Below, piece after piece: positions 33,467-44,507 of a stretch of DNA of 64,000 nt. The position numbers and the translations under genes are program-made. The stretch's first letter is position 1, and each line of letters opens with the position of its first letter. Below the pieces are notes generated by a model. That model was not told where the DNA came from and made no database searches. It saw only the letters and a program-made list of their open reading frames with translations. Source of the stretch: Pyrenophora tritici-repentis (Eukaryota; Ascomycota; Dothideomycetes; Pleosporales; Pleosporaceae). Location: NCBI RefSeq assembly GCF_003171515.1, contig NC_089399.1, positions 3,162,001 through 3,226,000 of the forward strand, written 5' to 3'.

Positions 33467-34188
33467 ATGTTCAGCCGAACCCTCGCACCAGCACTCCGCC
33501 AATCGAGCCGCGCGGCGCTTCCTCGCGCGATAGGATGTCGACAACCACAACGCTTCATAACCTCCGATGGAGCAAGCGACGAACCCCAGAAGCGAACGAG
33601 CTACAAACGCCAGAATCAAGGGTTCAACTACCGGGAAGTATCGACTATACACAGTGCACGTGCAAAAGTTACGGGTGGACGGGCGGCGGGGTATGTCAAA
33701 CTGTGACACTCCTCGTGCGGATCATGCTGACTGTTTCTTGCATAGGCATGTAGAAGGTGAGAACCTCAAGGTAGACCTTGCCATGCCCGGTACTGGGGAA
33801 GCAGGAAAAACTAACCCCGAGGAACTTTTTGCTGCTGGATTCGCCGCGTGCTGTACGTTTCCCTCCCCCGTCAATGTTCAAAATTTGCAATTGAATCCTG
33901 AGCTGATGCGCAATAATATTCCAATCAACCTTGGTCGCCGTCGCATCCCGCTTGGGCGTTACCATGCCTACCGATCCCGCTGATTTGGTTGTGGAATGTA
34001 CTGTACACCTTATAGGCGATCTAGAGAAAGTCAACCTGGCACTTAAAGCAGAGATGCACGTTAAAGCCAGGGGTGTGGACAAGGAGACCATGGACAAACT
34101 TATATCTCAAGCGCGCTTGAGGTGTCCGTACAGTAAGTTGACCTTCAAAATGGTCTGGGTAACGTACACGAGTGAAATTATGGAGTAG
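33467..34188 (+). CDS. OsmC/Ohr-type organic hydroperoxide resistance protein, probably mitochondrial
   Basis: Exon 1 is 33467-33690, exon 2 is 33746-33852, and homology resumes at 33920-34188. The first ~32 residues are Arg/Ser/Ala-rich (MFSRTLAPALRQSSR), a likely mitochondrial presequence. The core follows: KTNPEELFAAGFAAC with the peroxidatic cysteine, then after the second intron FQS and VAVASRLG. The late region has LISQARLRCPYSKL, where the resolving cysteine is expected. OsmC/Ohr proteins reduce organic and fatty-acid hydroperoxides with dithiols. Oddity: the second intron (33853-33919) has a good GTACGT donor, but the base pair that should be its AG acceptor reads AT, and no in-frame AG is nearby. 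Either the acceptor is mutated, it is a rare non-canonical intron, or there is a sequence error. Without splicing the frame ends at 33983 with an unrelated tail. Confidence 0.75.
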
Positions 34189-34256
34189 AGATCAATAGAA
34201 GATACCAAATCCGCGTTGACGCTTCTCTGTGGGGGATGGTTTCTTTCTGGCAAAAT

Positions 34257-34276
34257 CTATATATATATATATATAT
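34257..34276. repeat. (TA)n microsatellite
   Basis: About nine to ten TA units between the two convergent stop codons. Confidence 0.9.
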
Positions 34277-34286
34277 GCAGTATGAC

Positions 34287-36429
34287 CTAGAGTCGAGCGC
34301 CCTTTTCGTTTTCTATAATGGCTGCTAGTGTGCCTTCGTTGATATTGGAACCGTCTTCTGCGTCTGTGACCCAGGTTACGAGGCCGCTTCTTGTGCTTCG
34401 TACTTCGAGTTCCATCTTCATTTGCTGTACTACGCAGATTACGTCGCCCTCTTTTACTACATCTCCCTCGTCAACTAGCACCTCAACTAGTTTTCCCGGA
34501 AAGGGGATACTGATGTGCGATGGATCGTATGGATTGCCGCGTCTGTGTTGTGACATTGTGGCTGAAGCACTAGAAGTTGTTGAAGCGAGGGCCATGGTGT
34601 AGGATGTTGATTGAGGCTTTGTAGTTGCTGTGGAGGGTGTGGTGAATACGACATCTGCGGCCAGCGAAGTGGGGAAGTCGTTGCGGTGTATACGCGTTAT
34701 CTCGAGATGGTGCGGAGGCGGTTGATCTGCTTCTTTCAAACTCGGCGGAGAGAGTGTCAGTGACCAAGCATCGCCTTTTCTGAACAGCGTATTTGTCGCC
34801 GCACCAACAGACATCTGCGTTGAGGTCTTTCCATCTTCCTCAAGACCATTAGAATGAGATACCTCGAACCCCTGACTTTTCCCCAGCAACTCTTCTTGTC
34901 TACTCTCTAGCCACTGCGTATCGCACTCTCCATTCAAGAAATCTGGATGCGCAACCACAGCCTTCAAAATACTGATGTTAGTCTTCACACCAGTAATGTG
35001 CGTATCGTCCAACGCCCTCATCGTCTTCCTCACCACATCCCCCCACGACGAAGCCGTCACAACAACCTTAGCCAGCAAACTATCGAAATCCGCAGACACA
35101 ACAGCCGGCCTCCCGCCCGCAAGATGCGTATCAACCCTCACCCCATTTCCACCTGGAAACCTGAATGCCGTAATCTTTCCAATAGACAGCGACCAATCGC
35201 TCTGTACGTTCTCGGCCGTGATACGCAACTGGATCGAATGCAGCGATGGAGGAACCTCCGGATCCAGGATTGAAGATGGGAGTCCGCATGTCGACAGCGT
35301 AGCCCCCTGCCCAAGGAGAAGCTGGGCTTTCACGATATCGGTACCTGAAATCGCCTCCGTAACTGTATGTTCAACCTGCAATCTGGGATTTACTTCTAGA
35401 AAGAAATACGCCCTCGTAGTCGGATTGACCAAGAACTCAAACGTGCCGAGGGAAAAATAAGATATCTGCCATCGTTATCAGCGCACCCATCAATACGCAA
35501 AACATGATGTTTCGAAAAAACCTACCCGTTCAGCCATCCTCATCGCATCGCCGATCACTTTTCCGATTAAACTACGATCAACCACACGACTAGGCGCCAC
35601 CTCAACAACCTTCTGATACCTACGCTGGATACTACATTCGCGCTCCCACAGGTGCGTCACATTCCCAGTGCCATCCCCAATGATTTGGATTTCGATATGG
35701 CGGAAGCCGCCAACTGCTGCTTTTTCAGCGAAAACGCTTTTCGAGGGGCTCTCTTCAATGGCGCGGGGGAGGGAGGCGGCGAGCTGCGTGGGTGAGTGTA
35801 CGAGACGGATTCCTCGGCCGCCACCACCGTCGACGGCTTTGAGCATAATGGGGTAACCGACGCGTGTGGCGAAGGCGGCGATGGTGGGGAGGTCGGTGGT
35901 GGGGTGGGCGAGGGCGGGGGTGAGGGGGATATTGCCTGGTGCTTTTATGAGTACGGGGATGGTTTACGGACAGGGGAAAGGGAGCATGTAGGTACATTCT
36001 TCAGCGAGTTGTCTGGCTTTCAGTTTATCACCCGTGCTACTCAGGATACCCCATCCAGGTCCTACGACAATGGCCCCGGCTTCTTCCCATACTCTTTTGC
36101 TGAAGACGGCGGATTCGGAGAGAAAGCCGTAGCCGGGGTGGACAGCGTCGATTTGGTGTTGTTTGATGATGGTAATTAGTTGGTCGATGTTCATGAATGT
36201 TGAGGCGGAGGGCAGTCTGATGGCTTTGGTTGCTTGGAGGGCGTAAGAGTCATCGCCTGGGATATATATGGCGTATGTTTCAATATAGAGTTCGCGAGCG
36301 GAGGAGATAATTCGTGTTGCTATTTCTCCTCTAAGTGGTGTTAGTGGAGTGTTGGTGTGTGGAGAGGAGGGAGTTTGACCTGTTTGCGATAAGGAGACGC
36401 TTGATGGGTCTTTGGGGTGGTCGAGACAT
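34287..36429 (-). CDS. Biotin-dependent acyl-CoA carboxylase, biotin carboxylase plus biotin carrier subunit
   Basis: Exons 36429-36380, 36330-35996, 35935-35526 and 35465-34287 give 657 residues. It opens with the biotin carboxylase signature KRLLIANRGEIATRI, so there is no room for a mitochondrial presequence. ATP-grasp features: VHPGYGFLSESA, the glycine-rich loop DGGGGRGIR, ERECSIQRRYQKVVEVAPS and FLEVNPRLQVEHTVTE. The C-terminal biotinyl domain has the carrier lysine in VQQMKMELEV; the usual Ala-Met-Lys-Met reads Gln-Met-Lys-Met. The enzyme carboxylates enzyme-bound biotin with ATP and bicarbonate for transfer to an acyl-CoA by the partner encoded just upstream on the other strand. Size and layout resemble methylcrotonyl-, geranyl- or propionyl-CoA carboxylase alpha subunits; the acyl substrate cannot be read from the sequence. 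Confidence 0.88.
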
Positions 36430-36842
36430 CTTCTACAATAGAACATGAGATATGAGGTTTCAATTGACCAAAATTAGCTCTTGATATGACGGTGATGGTT
36501 TAGTTAGTCGATAAGGTCATTAGCACCTATTGTCAGAAACTAAGGTCAATAGCGCGGTCGAGAATGGACTCTCGAGAACGAACTTGATGCTATCGATTGA
36601 TTTAGTTGCAACAAAGATGCTACGAAAGTTCATTCAGGTCGAGACGGTTGGCATGATGTAGTCGCGGGAAGTAGGACCAAAAAGGCAAGCGGGGAGATCA
36701 AAGATGCCTCGGTACCCCAGCTTTTACCCCAACATTCAACCACAACCATCTAATTCTGGTCCGAGCTATCAAAATGTGACATCCAAATCGCTGCTCCATC
36801 TCTGGAGCCCATTGAAACCTACTTCAACTCCACACACGCGAA
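36430..36842. promoter_or_regulatory. Bidirectional promoter of the acyl-CoA carboxylase subunit pair
   Basis: A 413-bp gap between the ATGs of the two subunits, transcribed away from each other, which would allow matched expression. An ATG frame from 36704 (80 codons) overlaps the start of the beta subunit in another frame and may act as an upstream ORF. Confidence 0.6.
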
Positions 36843-38689
36843 ATGCCCGACAACAGCCCCAAATCCCCATACAAAGACGCGTCGACGTCATCGGACACGG
36901 CAAAAGACCGGCTCGCCCAAGTCAGCTCCCACGTCGCTCCAAATAAGCCCAGACGACGAAGGAAGAAGGGTCCAGACTCAGATCTACCCGCTGATTACTC
37001 AGATATACTCGGACAGATTGCGACACTACGTAACATCGCTGCCACACCAGATACAAGTAACAGAGGTTATGTTAGACAAAAGCAGTCAGGGAAGCTGTGG
37101 GTGCGGGAGAGGGTTGAGCAGTTGCTTGATTCTGGGAGTTTCCAGGAGGTGGGTAGTGTAAGTGGGACTGTTAAGTGGAAGCGATTGGGGCCGATGAGGG
37201 AGGAACCGGAGGATTTTGTGCCATCGAACAACGTGCAAGGTATGAAAACACGAATGCGAATAAGAAGATGCTAATATCTGGTAGGATTTGGAAAACTTCG
37301 TGGGAGGAAGATTGTTTTCACGGCTGATGACTTTTCGATACGCGCTGGACATGCTGATGGCGCATTGATGGAGAAAACTGTACGCTGAGGATCTGTTTGA
37401 TATGACATGACTAACCTGTATAGATATATATGGAGAAGCTGGCTATCGCTCTTAAACTACCCATAGTGAAACTTGTCGATGGCTCATCGGGTGGCGGCTC
37501 GGTCACGACGATCCGCTCCACAGGCTTCTCATATATCCCTCCAATGCCGTCGTTCACCCAGGTTGTCCAACAACTAAACATGGGCATACCGAATCTAGGC
37601 GCTGTGCTGGGGCCGGCAATTGGCTTGGGAGCAGCGCGTGTCGTCGCATGTCACTTTTCTGTCATGGCTGATGATATCGGTTCACTATTCAATGCTGGGC
37701 CTAGTGTGGTGAAGAATGCAACGTTTGAAGAAGGTCTCTCGTTTACCGACCTCGGCGGCCCAGCCATGCACTGTACAAATGGCACCATCGATAACCTAGC
37801 ACCCGATGAGGCAGGCTGTTTCGAGCAGGTACGAACAGTACTAAGCTATCTCCCCGACTGCGGGACAAAGCTACCTCCAACTATCGACTGCACTGATCCC
37901 ATCGACCGCACCTCAGAAACCCTCCGGTCAATCATACCGCGCTCTCAAAAGCGTATGTATAACCCCCGCACCATAATCACCGAAGTAGTCGACCTAGGCT
38001 CATTCTTCGAAATCGGCGCTCTCTGGGGTACAACCGCCATCGTGGGCCTAGCCCGCTTCGCAGGCAAACCAGTCGGTATCGTCTCCCTCAACTGCGAAGT
38101 CAACGCCGGCGCACTCGACGCACTAGGATCTCAGAAGATAACGCGGATGCTAAAGTTTCTAGATGTGTTCAACATCCCACTCATCCAATTCGTAGATATA
38201 CCAGGATACGCTATCGGCACCGTTGCAGAGCGCTCAGCAACAATGCGGCATGGCATTACTCTGGCTAGCACATACTACAGCACCACAATTCCAATCTTCA
38301 ACGTCATTGTGCGCCGTGTATTTGGCGTCGCAGGTGGTATCATGTTAGACTGCCGCGACCCTCGTATGCGCGTCGCTTGGCCGTCAGGTCAATGGGGTTC
38401 CCTGCCACTGGAAGGTGGCATTGAAGTCGCGCATTCGTTTGAGCTAAAGCAGATTGAGAAAAACGAAGGGAAACAGGCGCGGGAAACACGGTATAGAGAG
38501 TTGGAGACGGAGTATAAAAGATTGATGAACCCTGTGCGCACGGCGAATGCGTTTGGGGTCGAGGAGATTATCGATCCGGCGTTTACGCGACGCGTGTGCT
38601 GTGAGTGGATAAGTCATGCTTATGAGAGTCTGCTGCCGGAAAGGGTGTTGGAGAGGGTTGCGGGGAAACTTCAGCCTTCTTTTGCGTAG
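36843..38689 (+). CDS. Biotin-dependent acyl-CoA carboxylase, carboxyltransferase subunit
   Basis: Exons 36843-37239, 37285-37379 and 37424-38689 give 585 residues, typical of the fused (AccD-AccA-like) carboxyltransferase family. The N-terminal half has the segment KLWVRERVEQLLDSGSFQEVG, IYMEKLAIALKLPIVKLVDGSSGGGSV and the oxyanion region GAVLGPAIGLGAA. The C-terminal half has VVDLGSFFEIGALWG, RFAGKPVGIVSLN, FVDIPGYAIGT and RRVFGVAGGIM. It transfers carboxyl from biotin to the acyl-CoA alpha or gamma carbon. No presequence is evident: the start is acidic/Ser-rich followed by a RRRRKK patch. Pairs with the divergent biotin carboxylase gene. Methylcrotonyl-CoA carboxylase beta is the nearest well-known relative by eye, but the lack of a targeting peptide argues for a separate, perhaps cytosolic, enzyme. 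Confidence 0.88.
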
Positions 38690-39214
38690 GGTATGGATGG
38701 GACATGTGTCTCTAATATTGAGATAAGCGTGGGTGACATGAAACACTTGACACTCAATACAGAGGCTACTTTAGGCGCTGGATACATTTTTTGGGAATAC
38801 AACTGTTGATGTCAGGTACTCTATGTTGGCGAGATAATATCCAAGTTTTAATGAGTCATGTGACTGTTCAAAGGCTGTGCATATCAAGGGTTAGTTAGTT
38901 ACTGATATGATCTTCTGGTAAGCTGTTTCAAACTGTTACGAAAAGAGCCAGGGACTTCGCCTGTAGGCAGAAGGAGGAAGTGATCGATAATAGGATATAT
39001 AGAATGATATAAGCACTTCTTGGTAACGTCTACTAGAGCGCGGGAACGACCTATTGCCAGAATAATCCTTTGATATCCACTGTCTTATTCAGCTGTAGCG
39101 AACGCACGGTAGAGACTTCCCCAAGCTAACAACAACCTAACCCTAAAAAAAATCCAATAGCCTTCTATTCACCCTAAACATTCGCTCCAAGAAAGCAAAA
39201 AGAAAGAAAACGAG
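38690..39214. other. Intergenic stretch before tRNA-Gln
   Basis: 3' flank of the carboxyltransferase gene; AT-rich, no gene. A short CCTAACCCTAA string near 39130 is telomere-like but single. Confidence 0.45.
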
Positions 39215-39303
39215 AGGTCTTGCCCGGAATCGAACCGGGGTTGCCGGAAAACTTCTAATACTGTGATCAGAATCCGGAGTGATAACCGCTACACTACAAA
39301 ACC
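39215..39303 (-). tRNA. tRNA-Gln (anticodon CTG) with a 17-nt intron
   Basis: The minus strand folds as a full cloverleaf: acceptor stem GGTTTTG paired with CAAGACC, D arm GTGTAGCGGTTATCAC, anticodon stem CCGGA/TCCGG with loop TTCTGA-T, and T arm CCGGTTCGATTCCGG. The anticodon is CTG, reading CAG. A 17-base insert (39250-39266) follows the base 3' of the anticodon, the standard place for a nuclear tRNA intron. The mature length is 72 nt plus CCA added later. The A and B boxes (TAGTGTAGCGG, GGTTCGATTCC) are intact. Confidence 0.93.
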
Positions 39304-40082
39304 TTTTAGCAGAAAATCAAATTATTTGCTTTATAACCTCATTTTTAAAACCCTGCCTTGGCATAAATGCGCTCTTGATTGGACTCGCAAACCTGTCACG
39401 TCACGTCGCGCATTCGGTGGAGCTCTGACGACACAGCACATGAAAAACGGCCATGTGGGGCGCATTAGCGACAAGTAACGGCGACACGCGACCACGTGTT
39501 TTTTCATCCCAAAGGCAAGGTAATACAAGGATATCATTTCCCATCCCAGAACCCATAGTTAACCCGACCGTGGGATTATTCGACCGACCGACACGACGGG
39601 CACACCACGTGTTGTCTAAGCGACCGTGTTCCCTCGTGCCGAACGAAGGGGTAAGTAAGCAAGGAACATGGGTTTCCAGCACCGCTGCCTAGGTATGCCT
39701 ATCTTGTGCAGCCGGAAGCGAGGGCGACAAGGTCAAATACGGATACTGGATTTCTAGAAGATCGGGTTTTTGTCGGGATTGGCATGCGGCTGAGAGGGCG
39801 GATGCATGTGTGTAAGCGGGGTACCTTATCTGGGTTAGTGTTAACGGCGGAGAAGCGCGCGTCGGTTCGAGACGGGGGTGTGTATTGGGACTTGGGGGTG
39901 GGAGGTGCGGGAGTGGGGATGCAGGGGAGGGGATGGGAGTTGGATCTCGGGATTCGGGTATCGGCAGTTTGGTGTTGCTTGTGATACTTTTCGTCTGGCT
40001 CGTCACGCTCGCCAATGGAATTTGTAATGTTACTGAATGATTGCTATTGCGTTGGTCTAACTTTTGAACTATGCTATCACTA
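39304..40082. other. Intergenic stretch after tRNA-Gln
   Basis: No supported gene. GC-rich with a G-rich purine stretch on the plus strand (39880-39960). Overlapping short frames occur on both strands, none with a motif. Confidence 0.45.
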
Positions 40083-41042
40083 TCATGCTTTGCCGCTGCT
40101 TCCGCAGATATCCATCCATCGCTCTGTCTCCTTTTGTATGACGTCCATTTGTAGATCAATCAACTTGGCCAGTGGGGTGGTTGGCGCTTGCTTCCTCAGA
40201 ACCTCATTGCCCACTTCTAGCAACAACTTGTTGACGTTCAACTTCACCGCACCGGAGCGAATGCATCGCTGCATGACCTCAGGGGGAAAGTCGTTGGTTC
40301 CGTGCAATGCAATGATTACGCGCTTGTTGATCTGCTTGTCGATCGCCTCGAGGCGGTCATAATGTAGCTGACCTTCCTTAGGTCCCGCTGGGCCATACTC
40401 GCCATGAACGTTGCCGATCGAAGGAGCAAGGATATCAACTCCGGCGTTGACAAAGTTGTCAACGTCTTCGGGTGATGTGAAAAGCGCTGTATCGTGTTAG
40501 CTGATTGTGTGCTTCCGACACATAGCAACATACCTTCTAAGTCTCCAGTATCCGCAATTCCATCTTCACCTCCCTCAATCCTTCCACTCTCAGCTTCTAC
40601 AGCAATGCCACGATCATGGCACTCTTTTGTCAATATCTTCGTCTTCTCCAGATTCTCGGCTTCATCATAATGCGACATATCCACCATGACCGAATCCACT
40701 GGGAGAGTCGCGATGATTTCCCGAATGTGTTCCACATTTTGTGCGTGGTCAATGTGCAGTGAGAGTGGTACTGTCGCTGTCTTAACGGCATGGGCCGCGG
40801 CGTGTGCAAGGAGGGGTAGTTGCTTGAGTGTTGAGGGGAAGAGTTGAATGATAAGAGGCGAGCGTTTAGCTTCAGCGGCGCGGATGAGGGCTGTCAGTTG
40901 CTCGACATTGTAGCTGAGGCATGTTAGGTCTGTAGATGATGTTGATGGGTGTCTCGTACGCAATCGCGGCCATTACGCCATAGTTCCCTGCTGTAGCGGC
41001 ATCGAGTATCGCCAAAGTACGGTTGCTCTTTTTTGCTGTCAT
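40083..41042 (-). CDS. Class II ketose-bisphosphate aldolase (KbaY/GatY/Fba-like)
   Basis: Exons 41042-40960, 40913-40534 and 40486-40083 give 288 residues, the size of bacterial class II aldolases of the tagatose/fructose group. Active-site residues match that group: H81 and the LHIDHA motif with catalytic D83 and zinc ligand H84, H182 in NVHGEYGP, and H216 in IIALHGTND. The GTND run should bind the phosphate. The family cleaves ketose 1,6-bisphosphates, or related sugar phosphates, to dihydroxyacetone phosphate and an aldehyde, using zinc. Much shorter than and distinct from the glycolytic fungal enzyme (~360 residues), so a catabolic role for another sugar is likely. It lies next to a Zn2Cys6 regulator, an SDR and a transporter. 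Confidence 0.88.
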
Positions 41043-41800
41043 GATGATTGATCGTGCTGTAAGTTCAAGATGAAGAAGATGTTAGGAGCTCAGAACGTGA
41101 GTATATTCGGTTTGTTAGTAGTTTGTCGACTTCTTCGGAACCGTTCCGGAACCAGGCCTGCGCAGTTCCGAGCTCTTCTCCTTGAAGAAAGCCGCGGGGA
41201 AACCATCCGCTCATTGGCGCCCGTGTCGAGCAGCTTGGTTCCCTCTCCGCGTGCGCGGGAGGCGTGAGAGATGCTTCGGCGAGCCCGCTGAATGCTTAGT
41301 CGGAACCTCAGTCTTGGCTCGTGTGCCTCGCAACGAGGCACATATACAGAGTTTGGTATCCAGGTTCTCTGTGCAAGTGAGACCCACCAAGATCAGCACT
41401 AACACCGTTTTTGCGAAAACACCAGCTGTCTTGCGCTTGAGTTGATCAGCACTTATGGTATGCACCCCGCTTTTACCCCATTGTTGAGAGCTCATGCGAA
41501 GTCTTCCCCATGATTTCCCCAAAATCGTGGTTTGGAGAAAGACGATAAGCATAAATGGGAATATGATAAATTTCGACGAGGCCCCGCGCTTATGCCGCAT
41601 AATCCTCCGGTTGCTGGCTCTAAAAAGCCTGTCCTGGCTGAACAGAATACCCTCCGCGTCTTGGTAAAGCTTATTCGTTTAAGCACTCAAAGGTGCGCTT
41701 CACGTGGGTCACGGTCTCGTGGACCACAATGGTGGCTCATGACGTAGTAGAATGCGGGACGCATGCATGCTTGCGATCAAGTGTGGAGTCCCATTGTCTG
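41043..41800. other. Intergenic stretch, aldolase promoter side
   Basis: About 760 bases with no supported gene between the aldolase start and the regulator stop, both on the minus strand. Short frames on both strands lack motifs. Confidence 0.45.
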
Positions 41801-43821
41801 TCATGACTCAGCCCGCCAGTAGTTGGCCAGATCGTCGAGTAATGTCTTTGGTGGAAACTTGGTAATGTCAAGTATCTGATCCAAGAGACGGAGGATGGCT
41901 GTCTGCTTGACGGGGTTCTGAACGCATAGACCAGCTGAGATCCGTAAGTATAGAGTCACATGAGAATCAGACCAAGAAACTTACCAGCATATAGGGCCTG
42001 GCAGTTGATCATCGCGCTCGGAAGATCTTTTCCTTGATGATCCAGCATCGCGATACCACAGATTGTCTCAACACTCTCATCCAGGAATCGCTGTCGAATC
42101 CGGAACTCGTCTATGCCTCCCATTGAAGGCTGGTTGACAAGAACAATGATTCGAGCAACATGGAATGCTTGAATTGCGGCTGCATACGCCGGAGGATGTA
42201 TCCAGATTGGTGCGAATAACGCGCCTGGCTCAGGTGTTCCCCGATGAATGGGATGGAATGCGCGCGGAAGCACCCTGTACCAATCTTCGAGTGCTTGCAG
42301 TAGCTTCGCGCCTTGGTCGATGCGCGTGCTCATATCATACTTTTTCTCATTAGCGGCAAAGTCTACACAGCGCCCACAAATATACTGTATGCGCAAGGCA
42401 AGTTCGTCTGCGCTTAGGTCCATCAGCCGCTTGGTAGGTCTCCATATGGTAAGTACCCTTCGCCCTTCACGTAAAGCAACCCAACTATCTTGGCGCAACC
42501 ATTGCCACCAAGCGGCTCTTCTGAGTGGATCTCTGCACTCTCCATTGTTGTTTTGACTTCTTTGTATCCAAAATATACCACGGAGATGTCTTTCCCATGC
42601 CCCATTGCTGTACTGGCCTTCTGCGTCCCACATCTCGTACGTGCTTATAAGAATGGATGTTGCTATAATCTCTCTTGATTTCGAATATGATGGGTAGAAG
42701 AGATTCTTTGAGAGGTAATGGAGGGTCTCGTAGTAGTATTGTGTTGCAGCTTGTATCAGGGGACTGCGGAGGTATGCAGAGCTATTGTCATTGTCTGACG
42801 TAGAGTCATCCAGATTGAGTCGGTGCAGTTGTGGCTCGCTCAAGAGTGCCATGTGTCGTGCCGACACAGCCAGCAGAGACTTCAAAAGGCCCACGTTGTG
42901 AACGGCTAGGGGAGGAACCGTTACAGTAAACTGCCTCGAGGGATCCATCAAATCCAGTATGGGCCCGATTACGCTGACGTAGTGTTTTAATAGCACAAGC
43001 TCATTATCTGACAGAGGTATAACCTCGGTAGTGTTCCATTCCTCATGCACTACAGACTCGGGTCCTCCTAGATGCTCAGGTGTGTAAAGCTGTGGGTCAA
43101 TATTTGATGACTCTGGTGTTGCCCCTGGCATGGGGCTTGAGCGGCGCGAGAAGGGGTCCCTATCAAGGTCGACATTGAGATTGTATTTGTCAATGTTGTT
43201 GATGGCATCTTCCGCAAGCAGGTCGTAGTAGGCCAAGGGTGCAGAATTGGGAGATGGCAAAGAGTTGAGGATAGTAGAAGGCGAGTCGAACAAAAGTTCG
43301 GGTGAATTTTTGAAGAGCATAGGATCCATGTCACTTGGGATGAGGCGCCTGGCCGGGTTTGGCGATGTGGTAGCCACCGACGCATCATCATGTGCCGGCG
43401 ACGTCGCAGACTGTACTGAGCCGGATGCAGTGCTGTTTGCACCCGGAGTGTCGTTTGGTGAAGAATACAGGCACTCCCTGTCGGATTTGGTGCATGTTGC
43501 ACAACGAGGCCGTTGCTCGTCACATTTGACTCTTCTTCGTCTACAGGTGAGGCTGTCAGGGTCAGCTGATGTGGGAACAGACTTTCAATGTCGATGAGGG
43601 CAAAGTGTGTCACGTGACAGCAGCTGGCAGCACCGAGTGATGATGCGCATCAAAGATGGGCCAAAAGAACATACCAACCAGTAGTTGTGCGCAAGCCCTG
43701 TGAGAGAGAAGGAGCTGAGTCAGTCTATAATCTGATACGAGATGGGCGCGCATGGACTTACTCGCGCTCGAGAAGGCCGGGGTTTTCTAGGCTTAGGAGG
43801 GCCTGTGGACGATTCGGGCAT
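41801..43821 (-). CDS. Zn2Cys6 fungal transcription factor
   Basis: Exons 43821-43762, 43697-43675, 43552-41985 and 41934-41801 give 594 residues. The 23-bp second exon and the start of exon 3 together build the DNA-binding cluster GCLTCRRRRVKCDEQRPRC with cysteines at 28, 31, 38, 45, 48 and 55. Residues ~60-200 are Ser/Pro-rich. The middle region is the usual fungal regulator domain (LLKHYVSVIGPILDLMDPSRQF, SLLAVSARHMALLS, ATSILISTYEMWD, WERHLRGIFWIQRS), and the end is helical. Members regulate nearby metabolic genes. The ATG lies 27 codons before the first cysteine. The splice choice was decided by the cysteine spacing. It could control the aldolase, SDR and MFS genes on either side; that is inference. 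Confidence 0.88.
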
Positions 43822-44507
43822 CACGGATGATGTTGCGCATGCTGGTGCAACTTGGCTTGCTTTGGAACGTCTCAAGGCTTCGGGGTTGGGATTGGGTCGA
43901 TCGGTGTGGGGAACAGGAACAGGAACGGCAATTCAGGCCCTCAACAGGTCCGAGACGAAAACGGCGTCTGCGCAGTGGGTATCTTGCGGGATCGCGCAGA
44001 GACGGAATTATGGGGGTGATAGATAGGTCAGGCTTGCAGTAAAGAGCGCGCGCGTCGGATGGTGCCTCTGGAGACCCCGCGCCAGCTTGAGAATGCACTG
44101 TCCACCACCGTTTTAAGTTGGAGGCCTCATATACTTAGAGTAGGCCCTGTGCATCGTCATGACGGTCAAACTCAGGACGTGTGAAGCTTCTCGAATTTAT
44201 GTTCATCGCCAAAGCGTCCAATGGGTGCATCCGCATACCACTCAGCTTAGTCAGGCGGCCGCGGCTGTCGGCTCGCGCATGCTCTGCGTTGACGCCCGTC
44301 CACGGGTCGCTTCACCTTCACATCCCACTCCCGCACCCGGCTTGCGGCGATTTCAGCAACCCAACGTGTTTAGGCACCGGAAACAGAGTTTGACTTTGTT
44401 TGACTTTGATTTGTGTTTCTAAATTATCATGGCCATCAGACCTTTTCCAACGCCACCCAATGCATGTCATACGGCGTAAAAAATATGAACAAGAAGACAA
44501 GGAACCT
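43822..44507. other. Intergenic stretch between regulator and SDR
   Basis: No supported gene. GC-rich stretches with paired short frames on both strands, none with a motif. Holds the promoter of the regulator and the 3' flank of the SDR gene. Confidence 0.45.

Noticed and set aside
36704..36946. Upstream ATG frame as the true start of the carboxyltransferase
   Set aside because: It is in another frame, runs through the start of the supported exon and lacks carboxyltransferase sequence; more likely an upstream ORF.
39125..39145. Telomere-like CCTAACCCTAA string
   Set aside because: Single short occurrence without tandem array; not an interstitial telomere.
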